NCBI RefSeq assembly: GCF_000622145.1
Contig: NZ_JHWH01000008.1
Span: 124,001-188,000 of the forward strand
Length of the DNA: 64,000 nt
Source of the DNA: Paracoccus yeei ATCC BAA-599
GTDB lineage: Bacteria > Pseudomonadota > Alphaproteobacteria > Rhodobacterales > Rhodobacteraceae
Reading direction: 5' to 3'
In this document: one piece after another, positions 16,163-23,755 of the stretch
How positions within the stretch are numbered: position 1 is the stretch's first letter
Layout: each line of letters opens with the position of its first letter
Translations under genes and position numbers: made by a program
Notes under the pieces: generated by a model
Told to the model about the DNA's origin: nothing
The model's database searches: none
What the model saw: the letters and a program-made list of their open reading frames with translations, nothing else

Positions 16163-17430
16163 CCACCCTTGCCGCGCGCGCCCTGAACACCGTCATCGGC
16201 GAGACGATCGCCCGCGTCCTGACGCGGGTGAACGCGATCACCCTGGGGGGGCCGGGCTATACCCGCCCCTCCTACAGCGACGAGGAATCCGCCGCCCATG
16301 CCGTCATCGAGGACGAGGCCCGCGCGCTGGGACTTGAGGTGCGCCGCGACCCCGCCGGCAACCTGTTTGCCCGGCTGGCCGGCCGCGATCCGGCTGCGGT
16401 GCCGCTTTATGTCGGCTCGCATCTCGACACCGTCAGCCAGGGCGGCGCCTATGACGGGCAGGCGGGCGTCGCGGGCGGACTGGCGCTGATCGCGGCGCTG
16501 CGGGCGCAGGGCGTCACCCCGGCGATGGACATCGTCCTGACCGTGACCCGGGCCGAGGAAAGCGTGTGGTTCCCAGTCTCCTACATCTGGTCGCGCGCGG
16601 CGCTGGCCCGGCTGTCGCCCGAGGATCTGCAAGCCCCGCGCGTCGATACCGGCCGCAGCCTGGCCGACCACATGCGCGACCAGGGCTTCGACGCAGGGGC
16701 CGTCCTAACCCACCGGCCGCCCGCCCCGGCGCGCTTTCTGGAGTTCCATATCGAGCAGGGCCCGGTTCTGGACACGGCGGGCGAGCCCTATGGCATCGTG
16801 ACCGCGATCCGGGGCGGGCTGCGCTATCGCGCGGCGCGCGTGCATGGCGCCTGGGCCCATTCCGGCGGCGCGCCGCGCCACGGCCGGGCGGATGCCGTGG
16901 TGGCCTTTGCCGAACTGGTCGTGGCCATGCAGCGGGTCTGGGACGACCTGCTGGCGCAGGGCCGCGACCTGACGGTGACCTTCGGCCGTGTCGATGCGGC
17001 GACCCCCGCCCATGCGATGGCCAAGGTGGCCGGAGAGCTGGAATTCTGTCTCGACATGCGGTCCGAGGATGTGGCCGCGCTGGATCTGGCCGACCGCCTG
17101 CTGCGCGCCGAGATCGCCCGGATCGAGGCTGCCCAGCCCGGCATCCGCTTCGATCTGGGCCAGCAAAGCCGCAGCCAGCCGGCGGCGCTGTCACGCGCCC
17201 TGGCCGATCTGGTGGCGACGGGCGCCCAGCGGCTGGGCGACCACCCGCGCCGGATGCTGTCGGGCGGCGGGCATGACGCGGCCGCCTTTGCCGCGGCGGG
17301 CTGGGACAGCGTGATGGTCTTTGTCCGCAACTGGAACGGCAGCCATTGCCCCGAGGAGGGGATGGATCCGGCCGACCTGGCGCGGGCGGTCGAGGCCGTG
17401 GTCCTGGCCCTTGCGGAGGGCCGGACATGA
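16159..17430 (+). CDS. M20 family amidohydrolase (allantoate/N-carbamoyl-amino-acid type)
   Basis: 423 residues from the ATG overlapping the upstream stop; a longer upstream frame exists but would bury the dehydrogenase. Zinc-ligand motifs: GSHLDTV (His88), YDGQAG (Asp99), RAEES (Glu133/134), EFHIEQGPVLD (His197) and SGGGHDAAAFA near the C-terminus. This is the hydantoinase/carbamoylase or allantoate amidohydrolase subgroup, which removes carbamoyl groups from N-carbamoyl amino acids. The normal EExxRF motif reads EESVWFP here, so the arginine position is changed. With oxoprolinase it suggests ring-opened amide or ureido intermediates. Confidence 0.9.
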   Translation: MTTLAARALNTVIGETIARVLTRVNAITLGGPGYTRPSYSDEESAAHAVIEDEARALGLEVRRDPAGNLFARLAGRDPAAVPLYVGSHLDTVSQGGAYDGQAGVAGGLALIAALRAQGVTPAMDIVLTVTRAEESVWFPVSYIWSRAALARLSPEDLQAPRVDTGRSLADHMRDQGFDAGAVLTHRPPAPARFLEFHIEQGPVLDTAGEPYGIVTAIRGGLRYRAARVHGAWAHSGGAPRHGRADAVVAFAELVVAMQRVWDDLLAQGRDLTVTFGRVDAATPAHAMAKVAGELEFCLDMRSEDVAALDLADRLLRAEIARIEAAQPGIRFDLGQQSRSQPAALSRALADLVATGAQRLGDHPRRMLSGGGHDAAAFAAAGWDSVMVFVRNWNGSHCPEEGMDPADLARAVEAVVLALAEGRT

Positions 17431-18062
17431 CGGCCGAGACCCTGTCGCAAACCGCCTATCGCCGCATCAAGCAGGATATCCTGGAAGGGCGCATCGCCCC
17501 GGATTCGATGCTGTCGGAACGCGAACTGGCGCTGCGGCTGGGCATCTCGCGGACGCCGCTGCGTTCCGCCCTGTCGCGGCTCGAGAACGAGAACGTCATC
17601 GGCCGTTTCGCCAATGGCGCGCTGATCGTGCGCTCGGTGACGGTCGAGCAGTTGCTGGAAATCGTGCAGCTGCGCCAGGTTCTGGAACGGGCCGCCGCCG
17701 CCCGCGCCGCCGAACGCGGCATGACCGACGACCTGCGGCGGGTCTGGGACGAGATGCTGCCCTATGCCGAGGGCCGCTCGGTCGGCTTCGACGAATTCTG
17801 GCAGGTCGATGAGGAGTTCCATGCCGGGGTGGCCCGCGCCGCCGGACTGGAACTGCTGCCCGCCATCCTGGCCGAGCAGCGCGCCGTGGCCCGGCGCTGC
17901 ACCATCACCCGCGTGCATGACCGTTTCGACGAACAGGCGCGCGAGCATATCGCGGTGCTCGAGGCGATCGCGCGGGGCGATGCCCCGGCCGCGCGCGACG
18001 CCATGTCGCTGCATTTCGAAAACGTCCGGAACCGCTTTCTTGGCTGGTTCTCCAAAGGCTGA
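17427..18062 (+). CDS. second GntR family regulator, FCD type
   Basis: 211 residues. Winged helix at about 7-72 (SERELALRLGISRTPLRSAL) and FCD ligand domain from about 80 (FDEFWQVDEEFHAGVARAAG supplies the typical His). It overlaps the amidohydrolase by four bases and ends 3 nt before the M24 gene. Having two different GntR-FCD regulators within one ten-gene operon is uncommon and may mean the operon answers to two ligands, or that the distal part was acquired as a unit. Confidence 0.9.
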   Translation: MTAETLSQTAYRRIKQDILEGRIAPDSMLSERELALRLGISRTPLRSALSRLENENVIGRFANGALIVRSVTVEQLLEIVQLRQVLERAAAARAAERGMTDDLRRVWDEMLPYAEGRSVGFDEFWQVDEEFHAGVARAAGLELLPAILAEQRAVARRCTITRVHDRFDEQAREHIAVLEAIARGDAPAARDAMSLHFENVRNRFLGWFSKG

Positions 18063-18065
18063 AAG

Positions 18066-19259
18066 ATGACGATGACCGACGACCTTACCGCCGCGCCGCC
18101 GGCCGATCTCGTGCAAGGCTGCGATGCCGTTTTCCCCCAGGCAGAGTTCGCCGCGCGCCTGGCGCGCCTGCGCCGGGCCATCCTGCCCCTGGGTGTGGAC
18201 GCCATCCTGCTGACCGGGCCCGAGAACATCTTCTGGGCCTGCGGCCGCCAGACGGCCGGGTATTTCGCCTTTCAGGCGCTGGTCGTCCCCCTGCAGGGCG
18301 AGCCCGTCCTGCTGGTGCGCCAGCTTGAGACGACGGGCGCGCGCGCCTCGACCTGGCTGCGCGACATCCGCGCCTGGCAGGACGGCGAGGATCCGGCCCG
18401 CGCGCTGGCCGGGCTGGTGGCCGACCTGGGCATCCGCTGCCTGGCGGTCGAGCGGGACGGCTGGTTCGTCAGCCAGTCGCTGGGCGCGCGCATCGCGGCC
18501 GCGCTGGACGGCGTGGCGCTAAGCGACGGCTCGTCCGTGGTCGAGGGGCTGCGCGCCGTCAAGTCGCCGGCCGAACTGGCCGCGATCCGGCGGGCGGCGG
18601 GCTATGCCCAGGCGGGGCTAAGCGCGGCCATCGCGCGCTGCGCCGCCGGCACCAGCGAAAACGACCTGGCCGCCGCGATGCTGTCGGCCGCGGTCTCGGC
18701 CGGGTCCGAGGCGATGGCGATGGAGCCGCTGGTTTCGTCCGGGCCGCGCTCGGGCGTACCCCATGCCACTTGGCGGCGGCGGGTGCTGTGCCCGGGCGAC
18801 CCGGTCTTTCTGGAGCTTGCCGCCAGCCACGACCGCTATCACGCCGCGCTGATGCGCAGCGTCTGGATCGGACCGCCACCGGCCGAGGCGCGGCGCATGA
18901 TGGACGTGGCGCTGCGGGCGCTGGATGCCGCGCTGGCCGCGATGCGGCCCGGCGTGCCGTGCAGCCTGCCGCACGAGGCGGCGCAGGCCGTCATCGACGA
19001 TGCGGGCTATACGGCGGCGTTTCGCAAGCGCATCGGCTATTCGATGGGCACAGCCTTTGCGCCGGATTGGGGCGAGGGGGCGATCCTGTCGCTGTTCTCG
19101 GGCGTCGGACGCGAACTGGAGCCCGGCATGGTCTTTCACCTTCCGGCCACGCTGCGGGCCTACGGCGCCTTCACCGTCGGCGCATCCGAAACGGTGATCG
19201 TGAACCCGACCGGCATCGAGATCCTGTCGGACCTGCCGCGCTCGCTCTGCATCCGCTAG
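18066..19259 (+). CDS. M24 pita-bread protein, creatinase/ectoine-hydrolase-like, metal-free
   Basis: 397 residues: N-terminal creatinase domain (about 25-160) and C-terminal pita-bread domain. The five metal ligands of methionine/Xaa-Pro aminopeptidases are mostly gone: Glu250 and Ala261 for the two Asp, Tyr325 for His, Leu359 for the first Glu; only Glu375 remains. The creatinase-type catalytic histidine is kept (VPHATW, His234). It is therefore a metal-independent C-N hydrolase of the creatinase or ectoine-hydrolase kind, not a peptidase. It is last in the TRAP/pxp operon and may open another cyclic or guanidino compound. Confidence 0.86.
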   Translation: MTMTDDLTAAPPADLVQGCDAVFPQAEFAARLARLRRAILPLGVDAILLTGPENIFWACGRQTAGYFAFQALVVPLQGEPVLLVRQLETTGARASTWLRDIRAWQDGEDPARALAGLVADLGIRCLAVERDGWFVSQSLGARIAAALDGVALSDGSSVVEGLRAVKSPAELAAIRRAAGYAQAGLSAAIARCAAGTSENDLAAAMLSAAVSAGSEAMAMEPLVSSGPRSGVPHATWRRRVLCPGDPVFLELAASHDRYHAALMRSVWIGPPPAEARRMMDVALRALDAALAAMRPGVPCSLPHEAAQAVIDDAGYTAAFRKRIGYSMGTAFAPDWGEGAILSLFSGVGRELEPGMVFHLPATLRAYGAFTVGASETVIVNPTGIEILSDLPRSLCIR

Positions 19260-19277
19260 CAGGCCCTGGGCAGGCGG

Positions 19278-20561
19278 TCAGGGGATGCAGCCGCCCGCGG
19301 GCTGCACAAGGCCGTGGCCGAACACCTCGTCCGGCCCCGCCTTGCCCAGATCGCGGGCCGCCCCTTGCAGGCGGGCGCGCGTCTGGGCGGGGGTCAGGCC
19401 GGCCTCGGACTGCAGCAGCAGGGCGGCCGCCGCCGTGACGAAGGGCGCCGCGAACGAGGTTCCGGTCTTGGTCCGCGCCCCGCTGATCGAGGCGGCGGTC
19501 CAGACATTCACCCCCGGCGCGGCCAGGTCGATATGGCTGCCGCGATTGGCGCGGCGATAGACCTGCTGGCGGCGATCGACGGCGGTGACGGCGATCACCG
19601 GATCATAGCCCGCGGGAAAGGCCGGCTTGGCCGCGGGCCCGCCGTTGCCCGCCGCCGCCACCAGCACGATGCCCTGCCGGTCCATGCGCCGGATCTGGCC
19701 GCCCAGCGCCTGGTTCGGCGGGCCCGCCAGCGACAGGTTGACGATCTGCACGTCCTGGCTGGCCAGGTAGTCCAGCGCCTCGACCAGGGCAAAGGCATCG
19801 GCGCGTTCGTCCTGCCTGGCCTTGTGGAACGCATCCACCGCGATCAGTTCGGCTTCGGGCACCAGTCCGGGGCTGCGGCTGTCGGCACGACCGACCAGCA
19901 GCGCCGCGACCGCCGTGCCATGCACCGCGTCCGAGGCGGAGAACCTGGCGTCGCTCTTGATGCGATGGACGTGAACCTTGGCGTCCTTCAGCGCGGCGTG
20001 ACCGGCGTTGACGCCGGTGTCGACCATGCCGATCCGCACCGCCTTGCCGCAGCCGCCTTGCGCGGCCGGCCAGGCGATCATCTGCCGCGCCGGGCAATCG
20101 CCGCCCGTGCAGGCGTCGGGGGCCCCGCCTGGCCGATAATAGTGGTTGAAATCCGCCGCCCCGGCCGAGCCGATCTGGCGCACCCTGTCGCGCGCCGCCT
20201 GCATCGTCAGGCCGTCGGGCTTGCGCAGCCGGTGCATCGGCTGGCCGTCGGCCAAGGTGATGGCGCGCAGCACCCGGAACCCCTCGGCCTGCAGGGTCTG
20301 CAGGTCGGCGGGCGAAAGTCCGCGGGCGATGACCTCGTTCGGGGCCTGAACCGGCAGGGGCACGGCACGCGCCGCCGGCGGGGGGGCCGGGCGGCGGCGC
20401 GCCGGCGCATCGTCGTCGTCGTCATCGTCATCGTCGTCCCCGTCGTCGTCGTCATCGGCCCATGCCGCCGCCGGACCCCAGCCCGGCGATTGCGGTGTGG
20501 GACCCATGGTCAGCGCGGCCAGGAACAGGGCCAGGAACAGAAGCGGGTGCAGGGCGGTCAT
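19278..20561 (-). CDS. secreted subtilisin-like (S8) serine protease with poly-Asp segment
   Basis: 427 residues from the ATG at 20561, preceded by GGAG. Signal peptide about 1-35 (ending AAAWA), then an almost pure aspartate run (36-51, one Gly) and a Pro/Ala-rich linker. The catalytic triad is intact: Asp181 (MVDTG), His214 (AVHGT) and Ser369 (GTSFAAP), with oxyanion Asn306 (AAGNGG). It should act outside the cytoplasm; the acidic run may bind calcium or hold the zymogen. It is divergent from the ECF sigma gene and has a sigma-like motif (20591-20616) 29 nt before its start, so it is probably in that sigma factor's regulon. Confidence 0.9.
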   Translation of the reverse strand: MTALHPLLFLALFLAALTMGPTPQSPGWGPAAAWADDDDDGDDDDDDDDDDAPARRRPAPPPAARAVPLPVQAPNEVIARGLSPADLQTLQAEGFRVLRAITLADGQPMHRLRKPDGLTMQAARDRVRQIGSAGAADFNHYYRPGGAPDACTGGDCPARQMIAWPAAQGGCGKAVRIGMVDTGVNAGHAALKDAKVHVHRIKSDARFSASDAVHGTAVAALLVGRADSRSPGLVPEAELIAVDAFHKARQDERADAFALVEALDYLASQDVQIVNLSLAGPPNQALGGQIRRMDRQGIVLVAAAGNGGPAAKPAFPAGYDPVIAVTAVDRRQQVYRRANRGSHIDLAAPGVNVWTAASISGARTKTGTSFAAPFVTAAAALLLQSEAGLTPAQTRARLQGAARDLGKAGPDEVFGHGLVQPAGGCIP

Positions 20562-20590
20562 GGGCGACTCCAGACGGTTTCTGGACATTC

Positions 20591-20616
20591 TACGTCCGCT
20601 CCTTTCTATTATTCCC
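20591..20616 (-). promoter_or_regulatory. candidate ECF-sigma promoter of the S8 protease
   Basis: On the minus strand, GGGAATAA (20616-20609), 14 nt, then CGTA (20594-20591). The same pattern occurs at 23699-23724 with identical spacing and at 21923-21949 with one more base. All three end 29-31 nt before a start codon. GGGAA-type -35 and CGT-type -10 elements with a 16-17 nt spacer are typical of ECF promoters. It supports the protease start at 20561, because an alternative ATG at 20588 would fall at or before the transcript start. Confidence 0.6.
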
Positions 20617-20656
20617 CGGTTTTGTCAATTTTGCGGCTTTTGCGGAGGTGGATTGG

Positions 20657-21148
20657 ATGGACGCGGCGTTCGGCGAGGCCCTGGTCGCGCTTTTGCCCAA
20701 TCTGCGGCGCTATGCCCTGTCGCTGACCCGGCGCCCGGATCAGGCCGATGACCTGGTGCAACAGACGGTCGAACGCGCGATTGCCGGGGCCGCGAGCTTC
20801 GATTCCGTCCAGCGGCTGGAACCCTGGCTGTTTCGCATCATGCGCAACGGCTTCATCGACCAGACCCGTCGCCGGCGCAGCGCCGGGGTCCAGCTGGACG
20901 TGCACGACATGCCCGAGGCGCTGCCGACCGATCCGGGCCCCGCGCTGGAAGCCCGGCTGATGCTGCGCAGCGTCGAGGCGGCGATGGCCACGCTGCCGAC
21001 CGAACAGCGCGAGATCCTGCATCTCGTCTGCGTCGAGGAGATGAGCTATGCCGAAACCGCGCGCATCCTGGACATCCCTCTGGGCACGGTGATGAGCCGG
21101 CTGTCCCGCGCCCGTCTCGCGCTTTCCGAAAGATTGGGAATAAGATGA
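20657..21148 (+). CDS. ECF-family RNA polymerase sigma factor
   Basis: 163 residues from the ATG at 20657 with GGAGG eight bases upstream. Region 2 is at about 8-75 (DQADDLVQQTVERA, then the promoter-melting segment PWLFRIMRNGFIDQTRRRR). Region 4 is at about 100-160, with the helix-turn-helix YAETARILDIPLGTVMSRLSR. It has no extra domains. It overlaps its anti-sigma by four bases. Its own upstream region lacks the GGGAATAA motif, so it may not be autoregulated through that site. Three nearby promoters with one shared motif are its likely targets. Confidence 0.93.
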   Translation: MDAAFGEALVALLPNLRRYALSLTRRPDQADDLVQQTVERAIAGAASFDSVQRLEPWLFRIMRNGFIDQTRRRRSAGVQLDVHDMPEALPTDPGPALEARLMLRSVEAAMATLPTEQREILHLVCVEEMSYAETARILDIPLGTVMSRLSRARLALSERLGIR

Positions 21149-21930
21149 GCGGCGGGACGTATACGGGCAAAGGCGAAAAGGACGGGCCGATGCAGATCGA
21201 CGACGAAACCCTGATGGCGCTGGCCGATGGCGAGCTTGATCCGGCCCGGGCCGAGGCGCTGCGCCGCGCCGTCGCCGCCGATCCCGAATTGCAGGCCAGG
21301 CTGCACCGCTTTCAGGAAACCCGCAGGCTGCTGGCCGGGCTGCGCCAGACCGATGCGGCCGAGGACCCGCTGGCCGCGGTGATCCGCGCCGCAGTCAGGC
21401 CGGATGCGGGGGTTGCTTCGTCGGCGCCTGTACCGCCCCCGGCCTCGGGCGCGCGGCTGGGCGGGCAGACGCGTGACGTGCAGCCGCCTGCCAACCTGAA
21501 CCGCAGGCCCTGGATGGCCGCCGCCGCCTCTGTCGCAATCGTGGCCCTTGGGCTGGGCTGGTGGCAATGGGCCGGCGCGCCGGGGCCGCAATCCTTCTCG
21601 GCCGCCGAGCTTGCGGCGCTGGACAGCCTGCCCTCGGGCCAGGTCCAGCCCCTGGACCAGGGCGCGGAACTGGCGATGATCGCGTCGTTTCGCGCCGGCG
21701 ACGGGGGGCTTTGCCGCGAATACGAAACCCGCCGAGGCGAGGTGCTGCGCACCGTTCTGGCCTGCCGCGGCGACGCGGGCTGGTCCGAGCGCTTCGCCGC
21801 CGAGTCGCGCGACGGGGGCCAGGAATACCGCCCCGCCTCGGGCGAGGGGACGATCGACGATGCGATCGCGGCCATCGGCGCCGAGGCGCCGCTGACGCCC
21901 GAGGACGAGGCCGCCGCCTTGCGGGAATAA
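21145..21930 (+). CDS. membrane-anchored anti-sigma factor
   Basis: 261 residues from the ATGA overlap, or 246 from the ATG at 21190, which has AAAAGGA nearby and gives the usual family N-terminus (MQIDDETLMALADGELDP). The N-terminal anti-sigma helix bundle covers about 16-70 and carries no zinc-binding His-x3-Cys-x2-Cys motif. A single transmembrane segment lies at 122-143, followed by a periplasmic domain of about 118 residues. It should hold the adjacent ECF factor at the membrane. Its last codons contain the -35 element of the next promoter (TAA stop inside GGGAATAA). Confidence 0.88.
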   Translation: MSGGTYTGKGEKDGPMQIDDETLMALADGELDPARAEALRRAVAADPELQARLHRFQETRRLLAGLRQTDAAEDPLAAVIRAAVRPDAGVASSAPVPPPASGARLGGQTRDVQPPANLNRRPWMAAAASVAIVALGLGWWQWAGAPGPQSFSAAELAALDSLPSGQVQPLDQGAELAMIASFRAGDGGLCREYETRRGEVLRTVLACRGDAGWSERFAAESRDGGQEYRPASGEGTIDDAIAAIGAEAPLTPEDEAAALRE

Positions 21931-21949
21931 ACCCGGACCCTTGCCCGTA
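21923..21949 (+). promoter_or_regulatory. candidate ECF-sigma promoter of the SLC13-like permease
   Basis: GGGAATAA (21923-21930), 15 nt, CGTA (21946-21949); the -35 element includes the anti-sigma stop codon. The -10 ends 31 nt before the permease ATG. It is the second of three near-identical motifs in 3.2 kb; its spacer is one base longer than in the other two. Confidence 0.5.
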
Positions 21950-21980
21950 ATCCTGTCGCGCAACCGCACAGGAGAACGCC

Positions 21981-23642
21981 ATGACCGTCCGCAGCCTGCA
22001 GGCCCTTGCCGATCTGCCCCGGCCCACGCCCTGCCACCTGATGGTGGCCGCGCTGGCCGGGCTGATCGCCATTCTGTCCACGCTGCCCGGCGATCTGGCG
22101 CAGCCCGGGCGCATGACGCTGGCCGTCTCGGGGCTTGCGATCCTGGGCTGGATCGGCACCCGCATCCCGGAATCGCTGGTGGCGCTGGCCGCCGTGCTGG
22201 TCTTGGTGCTGACGGGCGTGCTGACCGAGGCGCAGCTTTTCGCCGCCCTCGGCAGCGAACTGATCTGGCTGCTTCTGTCCGCCTTCGTCATCGCCGCCGT
22301 GGCACGCGAGGCCGGGCTGACCCAAAGGCTGGTCGCGCCCCTGCTGGCGCGGGGGATGCGTGTCCTGCCGTTCTTTCTGTGCCTGACGCTGGCCATCGCT
22401 GCGACGGGGTTCGTGCTGCCCTCGACCTCGGGGCGGGCGGCGCTGCTGCTGCCCGTCTTTGCCGCCATCGCGGCGGCGCTGCCCGATCCGGGGCTGAAAA
22501 GGCCCCTGGCGCTGCTTTTTCCGACCGTGATCCTTTTGTCGGCGGGCGGCTCGCTGATCGGAGCGGGGGCGCATCTTCTGGCCGCGCAGGCGATCCGGGG
22601 GGCGACCGGCATCCACCTGGGCTATCTGGAATGGGCCGCGTTGGGCCTGCCGTTTTCGCTGCTGGCGAGCCTGATCGGCGCGGGGCTGATCCTGTGGATC
22701 TTCGTGCCGCGCAAGGCGCTGCTGGCGCCGCTGCCCCGCATCGCGACGCCCGCGCCCGATCCCGCCAGCCGCGCCCGCCAGGGCCGGATCGCGCTGGTCC
22801 TGGCCCTGGTCGTCGGCCTGTGGCTGAGCGCGGGGCTGCACGGCATCGGCATGGCGCTGGTCGCGCTGATCGGGGCGCTGGTCCTGCTGACCCCGCCCTT
22901 TACCTCCAGAAAGCCGAAGGAGATCTTTCGCGCCGTCGACACGGAGCTGCTGCTTTACATGACCGCGACCGTCCTGATCGCCGAGGCGATGGTCGCGACC
23001 GGCACGGACCGCTGGCTGGCCGGGCATGGGCTGGCTGTCCTGCCCGCGCGCCTGTCGGGCAGCCTGCCGGCGGTGGTCGCGCTGCTGTCCCTGGTCGCGG
23101 TGGCGGCGCATCTGGCGATCACCTCGCGTTCGGCGCGGGCGGCGGTTCTGATCCCGGCCGTGGCCCTGCCGCTGGCGGCGCTGGGGCACGATCCGGCGCT
23201 GATGATCCTGATCGCGGTGATGGGCACGGGGTTCTGCCAGACGATGATGGCCTCGGCCAAGCCGGTGGCGATCTTCGGCAATGCCGAGGAGGCGGGTTTC
23301 GACCAGCGCGACCTGATCCGCCTTGCGCTGCCGCTGGCGCCCGCGGTGACGGCGCTGCTGATCGGCTTTGCGCTGCTGGTCTGGCCCCAGCAACTGGCGC
23401 AGCTGCGGTCCTCTGACGCCCCCCGGATGCAGCCCGCCGCCAGCCTCGTGGCGCCTGCGGTGGCGCTTGTCCCGGCCAGGGCCGCCCCGGCGGTCGATGC
23501 GACGCGCCCGGTGCCGCGCCCTGCGCTTGCTGCCCGGCCTGCGGCCCGCAAGGCCGCGCCGGCGCGGCGCCAGGCCGATCCGGGCCTGCAAAGGCTGAAC
23601 CGCCTGCTGCGCCCCGCCGGCATCCGGCTGATCATCCGCTGA
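21981..23642 (+). CDS. SLC13/DASS-like anion permease with basic C-terminal tail
   Basis: 553 residues, with about 11-12 hydrophobic segments in residues 18-470. LPSTSGRAALLLPVF and ITSRSARAAVLIPAV look like the two SNT-like substrate/sodium sites of the DASS (SLC13) fold, a family that carries dicarboxylates and related anions. The last 78 or so residues form a Pro/Ala/Arg-rich tail not usual in the family. The gene lies 50 nt after the anti-sigma with AGGAGA as ribosome site and has its own candidate ECF promoter. A transported substrate such as glycerate or a dicarboxylate would fit the glycerate kinase downstream, but that is inference. Confidence 0.8.
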   Translation: MTVRSLQALADLPRPTPCHLMVAALAGLIAILSTLPGDLAQPGRMTLAVSGLAILGWIGTRIPESLVALAAVLVLVLTGVLTEAQLFAALGSELIWLLLSAFVIAAVAREAGLTQRLVAPLLARGMRVLPFFLCLTLAIAATGFVLPSTSGRAALLLPVFAAIAAALPDPGLKRPLALLFPTVILLSAGGSLIGAGAHLLAAQAIRGATGIHLGYLEWAALGLPFSLLASLIGAGLILWIFVPRKALLAPLPRIATPAPDPASRARQGRIALVLALVVGLWLSAGLHGIGMALVALIGALVLLTPPFTSRKPKEIFRAVDTELLLYMTATVLIAEAMVATGTDRWLAGHGLAVLPARLSGSLPAVVALLSLVAVAAHLAITSRSARAAVLIPAVALPLAALGHDPALMILIAVMGTGFCQTMMASAKPVAIFGNAEEAGFDQRDLIRLALPLAPAVTALLIGFALLVWPQQLAQLRSSDAPRMQPAASLVAPAVALVPARAAPAVDATRPVPRPALAARPAARKAAPARRQADPGLQRLNRLLRPAGIRLIIR

Positions 23643-23698
23643 CGCTGACCGGCACGGCGCCTTGGGCTGATCCTTTCGCATTTTTCTCGCCGGGGCCG

Positions 23699-23724
23699 GG
23701 AATAACCGTCCGGCCCGTCCGTAA
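23699..23724 (+). promoter_or_regulatory. candidate ECF-sigma promoter of glycerate kinase
   Basis: GGGAATAA (23699-23706), 14 nt, CGTA (23721-23724), ending 31 nt before the ATG at 23756. It is identical in both boxes and in spacer length to the minus-strand copy upstream of the S8 protease. A ribosome site (GGAAAGGAG) follows. Confidence 0.6.
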
Positions 23725-23755
23725 ACCTCTCAGACAGCAGGAAAGGAGAGTTGAG

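Noticed and set aside
9804..19259. Ectoine/hydroxyectoine catabolic operon (TRAP plus DoeA-like M24)
   Set aside because: No DoeB, EutABC or MocR/EnuR partners, and pxpABC is not part of ectoine breakdown.
20562..20588. Upstream in-frame ATG for the S8 protease
   Set aside because: It would lie at or before the start of a transcript from the 20591-20616 promoter, has no ribosome site and adds residues before a good signal peptide.
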